A stretch of 64,000 nucleotides of DNA from Glandiceps talaboti (lineage: Eukaryota; Hemichordata; Enteropneusta; Spengelidae), in contig NC_135553.1 in assembly GCF_964340395.1 (NCBI RefSeq), forward strand, positions 14,389,001-14,453,000, in the 5' to 3' direction. This document shows positions 61,401-64,000 of the stretch, one piece after another (within the stretch, counting starts at the first letter, position 1; each line of letters begins with the position of its first letter). Below the pieces are notes generated by a model, which had not been told where the DNA came from, searched no databases, and worked only from the letters and a program-made list of their open reading frames with translations. The position numbers and the translations under genes were made by a program.

Positions 61401-63244
61401 GGCTTATAATGTCCACTCACCTGCAGCAAATACAAGTTCTCTGCTAAACCTTTGGAAAGATACACATCCACCTACAACAAAGAAGATATTATAATTACAT
61501 TGTAAATAATATCTGAGTGTCCTTAAACACATACATCAGGTAATAGTAATAATACATTCTTGTACCACGATGCCTGTCAACCTGAACAGGCAAAACGTTA
61601 CTCATAAGTAATAAGAACCCTTGTTGTGGTAAAAGAATGTATTATTACTATTACAATATCTGAGTGTTTTTAGACATTGTAGTATGGGCCTTGCGAACGC
61701 TACATAAGCAAACAACATATACATATTACACTTGTGATGGCCTGGTGGAAAAATTATGAATCCACATACATGGTACACATACAGTGTAGCCTTTCAGTAG
61801 TTAATTCTTTGGTTCTCATTGTAACATGTTAACAGTTATTGATCAATCAATAAATTTTTTTTTTTTAAAGTGAAAAAAGTAGTAGTGTGCGCACATCTTT
61901 CCAGAACCTGTTTCTAAACAATCGACAATTGGTGATACTTTCAATTCATAATCATATGAAATTTAACAGTCTCAATGACTTAGAAATGATAATTAAAGTC
62001 CGAACGAAGCTGTGAACATTTATTTAATTAAACTAAAAGTCCCAAATTTCAGTATCAAACAATTATTTTCACTCCGATAAACACTTGTTGAGGTGCCATC
62101 TTACGATCTGTGACATGTTTTTTTTTTTCTAATCCTGCCTTAGAAGGCATCATTTTTTTTTTAATTTCACCTGATTTAAAAAATACAGGGTCAGTTGGGT
62201 GATTTGAAACATACACGATGTAGGTGTACCCTAGTAAATTCAAATTACACCCATAAATGCTACAAAAATACAAAAACTAGGGTTCAAAAAAGTCTACATT
62301 TAACATTGAAGTCAAAAGTTTTGGAAAAATGTGAAGTTCACCAACCAGGAAAGTATGTTTTTGGAAAATCTCAAAAAAAAAAAAAATTGAAAACTCAGAA
62401 CTTCCAAAATATGGTGTCAAAGGTTGTACATTCATTACAAGAGGTGGTCAAACCTCTACATAATCATGACAAATCAAGAGTCAAAAGTTTACACGAGTTG
62501 CAAAGAGGGGTCAAAACCGAGTTACATTACACCCCCCCCCCTCCCACCTCTATTCAGAGTTTAGATACATACCACAATATAATATATTACTATTACAATA
62601 TCTTTAACTTTCTGACAAAAAGTGCAATAGTACAAATTGTCATGACAACCATAGTGCCAAAGAAAGCAGAAATTCCATCTCATTTACATATATTTATCAA
62701 CACAACTCTTTTTTTATTGGAAGTGTGTCTTTTTCTGAGAGTCATGAGTATACTGTTTTGACAAGTTTTACTCTGAAAGATTTTAGCTGAGGACAGTTTC
62801 AGATAACTTCTACTCCTGAAATGTGTAGTTTACCCCTTAAGTTCAATAGGTAATATGCATACAGTGTATGCTGTATGTTTGGGCAGAATTCCTTGTACTC
62901 ACGTCACACGTGTCTGTTTTGTTGAATCACTTCAACAAACAAAGCCTAGCACGCACGTCAACTCAATATGTGTACTGCCCTATTGGAACGCGTCGACGTA
63001 CCCCTATCCGAGTTGTCACTCACAGCCATTCGACTATCAACGTAACATAATGAATGGAACTGTGGCTCATTTCACAGATGACATGTTGCTAAATCGGCAG
63101 GCAAAAAAAAGACATTACCATGTGTACGACGACCAGAGATTTCATTTCATGGCACTACTTTCACCAAAAGTTACTTATATTATTTACACTTACCTCATCG
63201 ACGACGGGATCGTCGTCGCCATCGAACCTCTCGTCTTCAGCCAT
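46479..63244 (-). CDS. POLR3E: RNA polymerase III subunit RPC5 (POLR3E), complete, 18 coding exons
   Basis: Coding exons in order: 63194-63244, 61421-61471, 61051-61128, 60253-60368, 59661-59743, 59070-59180, 55944-56107, 54905-54987, 54270-54406, 53535-53655, 52827-52908, 52187-52246, 51178-51335, 49619-49689, 48658-49073, 47865-47936, 47122-47250 and 46479-46538 (stop TAG). The sum is 2043 nt (680 residues plus stop) with every phase closing; human POLR3E has about 708. Diagnostic segments are DPVVDEVDVYLSK, LYLLQYPVRPASMPYDD, GELHLTPLHGIVQLRPSF, an acidic stretch then VTVKFARPE, SNVLSMTQLKTLPLADQ, ILCRGRDYIMWKFTQNRW, NKGWQFLRDYD, KQYPEVVQRQQMLW, CGKERVKQAKTKA, LAGCPPGHILASGVSD and the terminus AYWYLRGTVPVS. 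RPC5 pairs with RPC4 in a TFIIF-like module of Pol III in the nucleus. The last exon is only 60 nt and was found by its WYLRGTV match after an AG acceptor. The donor after exon 7 (GTCTGT) is atypical but keeps the frame. Confidence 0.96.
46790..46935 (+). repeat. Dispersed repeat, partial copy 3 (POLR3E last intron)
   Basis: TTTGCATATTATTTGCATAC, TAATGTTTTCAGT, CTGCAGTGTGA and CACTGGTGCAAGTCATC match the right half of 19310-19680 in the same orientation. Confidence 0.65.
47360..47710. mobile_element. SINE-like repeat in a POLR3E intron
   Basis: 47360-47580 resembles 53880-54085 (CTTTCCCAGTCAGTCCACAG, GAGTCACCCA, TGAGTAAT). The right part, around GGATTTGAACTCATGACCTC, reads on the minus strand like a tRNA B box region (GAGTTCAAATCC). 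This suggests a tRNA-derived SINE in antisense. Confidence 0.5.
48189..48360. mobile_element. Long palindrome (MITE-like) in POLR3E intron 15
   Basis: The left arm 48189-48257 (CTGTGGGTCACATAGCCTCA ... TGAATATTCATGA) and right arm 48291-48360 are imperfect reverse complements of about 69 bp with a loop near 33 bp. The element probably starts near 48060, where it matches 21525-21745. Confidence 0.8.
49561..49578. repeat. Poly-C tract in POLR3E intron 14
   Basis: Eighteen consecutive C, just 3' (plus-strand left) of exon 49619-49689. Confidence 0.95.
50775..51000 (+). mobile_element. MITE-like repeat in POLR3E intron 13
   Basis: Its left part resembles 5985-6100. The right part contains facing arms AGTCAGGAATATCCC and GGGAGATATTCCTGACT (50882-50989), so it folds back. 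Confidence 0.6.
51010..51055. repeat. (CAGACA)n microsatellite
   Basis: Short array of CACAGA/CAGACA units beside the MITE-like repeat. Confidence 0.85.
52360..52560 (+). mobile_element. tRNA-derived SINE-like element (POLR3E intron 11)
   Basis: GTGACCAAGTCGTTAGC resembles an A box region, and GGGTTCAAACCCACC about 45 bp later resembles a B box and T arm. The spacing and CTCTAACCACTTC between them fit a tRNA-like head. The downstream GTGTGAGGGCACACTAACA is shared with other repeats in the window. Confidence 0.5.
53155..53230. repeat. (GT)n microsatellite
   Basis: GT-rich tract with interruptions, in POLR3E intron 10. Confidence 0.9.
53880..54085. repeat. Dispersed repeat, second copy of 47360-47580
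   Basis: Shares TTTCCCAGTCAGTCCACAGG, GAGTCACCCAAG and TTTGAGTAATCATC in the same order and orientation. Confidence 0.6.
55255..55560 (-). mobile_element. Degraded SINE-like element (POLR3E intron 7)
   Basis: It has an A/T-rich end with TATAGCGCTTTCCCA, an internal TTGCCCAAGGAC and a GGGGCTCAAACCTTACC end. Similar motif order (GCGCTTT near an AT-rich tail, TTGCCCAAGGAC, tRNA-like end) is familiar from invertebrate SINEs. Compare 8057-8313. Confidence 0.45.
56225..56450. repeat. Short degenerate tandem repeat
   Basis: ACTAGAGGGCATGATTCATT and CACTGCTCTACTT recur three to four times with variable spacing in POLR3E intron 6. Confidence 0.7.
57074..57611. mobile_element. TIR element with TTAA at both ends (POLR3E intron 6)
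   Basis: The outer ends are ATGTATTAATCGCC and GGCGATTAATACAT. The inverted repeats extend about 90 bp on each side (inner part CAGCCATACGTTACAGTGGT on the left, ACCACTGTAACGTATGGCTG on the right, perfectly matched). TTAA at 57079-57082 and 57603-57606 fits a TTAA target-site preference such as piggyBac- or Kolobok-type elements. The interior of about 360 bp has no transposase, so it is non-autonomous. Confidence 0.85.
58600..59045. mobile_element. Dispersed element with internal duplication and terminal hairpin
   Basis: Two related segments of roughly 150 bp share AAAAAAAATCATAAAAAA, AACAAATCTGA and an ATATC(A/G)AAG motif. The right end is a hairpin-rich CTTTCAGCTTTCGCTGACAG followed by CGGAGCTAAAAA. 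An 11-bp inverted match, AGCTCCGCTGT, lies at 56593-56603, so the element may span a larger nested insertion. Confidence 0.5.
59885..60035. repeat. (TGTC)n/(TATC)n microsatellite
   Basis: Mixed TGTC, TATC and TACC tetranucleotide tracts in POLR3E intron 4. The open frame through it is a repeat artefact. Confidence 0.93.
60923..60955. repeat. Perfect 33-bp palindrome
   Basis: CATCAAATTGTAAATG, one T, then CATTTACAATTTGATG: 16-bp arms with no mismatch, in POLR3E intron 3. Confidence 0.95.
61472..63193. other. POLR3E intron 1: no further gene
   Basis: Holds poly-A/poly-T runs, a poly-C run near 62530 and a 188-codon plus-strand frame (62195-62761) that is Lys/Thr-rich, low in complexity and has no recognisable family. 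Nothing here is called as coding. Confidence 0.6.
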
Positions 63245-63385
63245 GTGCGGCCAGATTTCGGTGAAAACGTTCAACTAACGTGGGATACCTGCAATAACCA
63301 ACCAGTGTGGTCGTAAGTAAAAATGAGTATGGTGTAATTCAATGGCAATGCCCAATGTACAAAATTAGGATGATCAAAAATATAA
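63245..63385 (-). promoter_or_regulatory. POLR3E 5' flank between the tRNA gene and start codon
   Basis: This 141-bp gap must contain at least part of the POLR3E 5' UTR and perhaps its transcription start. No TATA box is evident. It also contains the Pol III stop for the tRNA gene. Confidence 0.5.
63376..63380 (-). terminator. RNA polymerase III terminator of tRNA-Leu
   Basis: Five T on the minus strand, 5 bases after the tRNA 3' end. A second T5 lies near 63319-63323. Confidence 0.8.
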
Positions 63386-63467
63386 TGGCAGCGGTGGGAT
63401 TCGAACCCACGCCATCGAAATGACTGGTGCCTTAAACCAGCGCCTTAGACCACTCGGCCACGCTACC
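63386..63467 (-). tRNA. tRNA-Leu, anticodon AAG
   Basis: The 82-nt gene begins GGTAGCGTGGCCGAGTGG and ends GGTTCGAATCCCACCGCTGC plus CA. The acceptor arms GGTAGCG/CGCTGCC pair with one G-U. The anticodon arm CTGGT-TTAAGGC-ACCAG places AAG at 34-36. A long variable arm marks it as a class II (Leu/Ser type) tRNA; the anticodon reads CUU. The A box (TGGCCGAGTGG) and B box (GGTTCGAATCC) are both intact. There is no intron. Confidence 0.98.
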
Positions 63468-64000
63468 TTGCTGGACGACAAGGTATGTTCAATTGATTCG
63501 ATTATTCACCTTTCCAAAACAACATCAACTACCTCAAATAAGCTTCTATTTCTTCAACCATGAATACACCGTCAATAATTTTGTCCTTTTGTGAATTCCC
63601 AGCCCCTGCTCGTTGAGATAACAGCACAATTTAAGCGATATTTTCACATGAACTCCGTTTTCAATCGAACATGGCGACTCATCCAACGAGGGTTGAAGGT
63701 CATCACGCATGTCAAGTAATGTCACCCCTTATCTTTTATACTAAATGTTGGCTTATAACATTTACCAGTTTTGGATTGTAATATGTCGCTATTTCGCAAT
63801 GACAAACCGAATAAATTTATTTTTAAAAACAAAAGTTTCGTAATTAAATATTTTTTAAATAATTTAAATGATAATGCAGCGTGGCCCGCGAAAACACGGG
63901 ATGTAAAATATTTACTGTAGTACCTTTTTTACCATACTTAGAGGGTCATTTCAGTCTGCTCTTTCAGCACATGAATTTCCAAGTGAACATGTTACGAAGG
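63468..64000. other. Window end: promoter-like sequence, no confirmed gene
   Basis: Apart from the candidate exon at 63671-63715 no gene is recognised. The stretch has more CpG than the intergenic DNA further left and may be the upstream side of the tRNA/POLR3E locus. Confidence 0.4.
63671..63715 (+). CDS. Possible first exon of a divergent gene
   Basis: ATGGCGACTCATCC has A at -3 and G at +4, with a YY1-like ATGGCG start as seen in many housekeeping genes. It encodes MATHPTRVEGHHACQ, followed by a plausible donor GTAATG. The rest of the gene would lie beyond the window. No family is recognised from 15 residues. Confidence 0.25.

Noticed and set aside
62195-62761. 188-codon plus-strand frame in POLR3E intron 1
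   Set aside because: Low-complexity, Lys/Thr-rich, contains a poly-Pro run from poly-C, and has no family resemblance.
62855-63316. 153-codon plus-strand frame
   Set aside because: It runs antisense across POLR3E exon 1, has no recognisable domain, and its length fits a relatively GC-rich promoter region with few stops.

Overview
This is nuclear DNA from an intron-rich invertebrate animal. It is AT-rich, has GT-AG introns of about 0.1 to 4 kb, abundant microsatellites and poly-G/poly-C runs, foldback (MITE-like) repeats, tRNA-derived SINE-like repeats and a LINE. There are no operons, CRISPR arrays or bacterial signals. The exact species cannot be read from the sequence. An invertebrate deuterostome (hemichordate or amphioxus type) is my best guess, from repeat style and gene linkage, but other bilaterians are possible.

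Layout, left to right. (1) 1-4525: repeat-rich sequence, probably intron or upstream region of the next gene. (2) 4526-9247, plus strand: the last three coding exons of a CDR2/CDR2L-type coiled-coil gene; its 5' end is not seen. (3) 9248-18297: a 9 kb stretch without recognised exons, containing a large palindromic element and tandem repeats. (4) 18298-33813, minus strand: a complete CLCN7 (lysosomal ClC-7 chloride/proton exchanger) in 22 coding exons, 811 codons, with every splice phase closing. (5) 33814-34147: a 334-bp head-to-head promoter with E-box palindromes. (6) 34148-37018, plus strand: complete MRPL12 (mitochondrial ribosomal protein bL12m), 5 exons, 186 codons. (7) 39253-44675: a 5'-truncated LINE with an intact 1135-codon endonuclease/reverse transcriptase ORF, bounded on both sides by an almost identical 868-bp direct repeat. 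(8) 46479-63244, minus strand: complete POLR3E (RNA polymerase III subunit RPC5), 18 coding exons, 680 codons, including a short last exon at 46479-46538. (9) 63386-63467, minus strand: tRNA-Leu(AAG), 141 bp upstream of the POLR3E start codon and in the same direction. (10) 63468-64000: CpG-containing promoter-like DNA with a possible divergent first exon.

The genes do not form a pathway, but two arrangements may matter for regulation. CLCN7 and MRPL12 share one short promoter carrying a TFEB-type palindrome. A Pol III-transcribed tRNA gene sits in the promoter of a gene for a Pol III subunit. The linkage CDR2-CLCN7-MRPL12-POLR3E also looks ancestral: in human, CDR2, POLR3E and CLCN7 are on 16p, while CDR2L and MRPL12 are on 17q25. 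The most unusual structure is the LINE between two 868-bp direct repeats, which looks like an exceptionally long target-site duplication.
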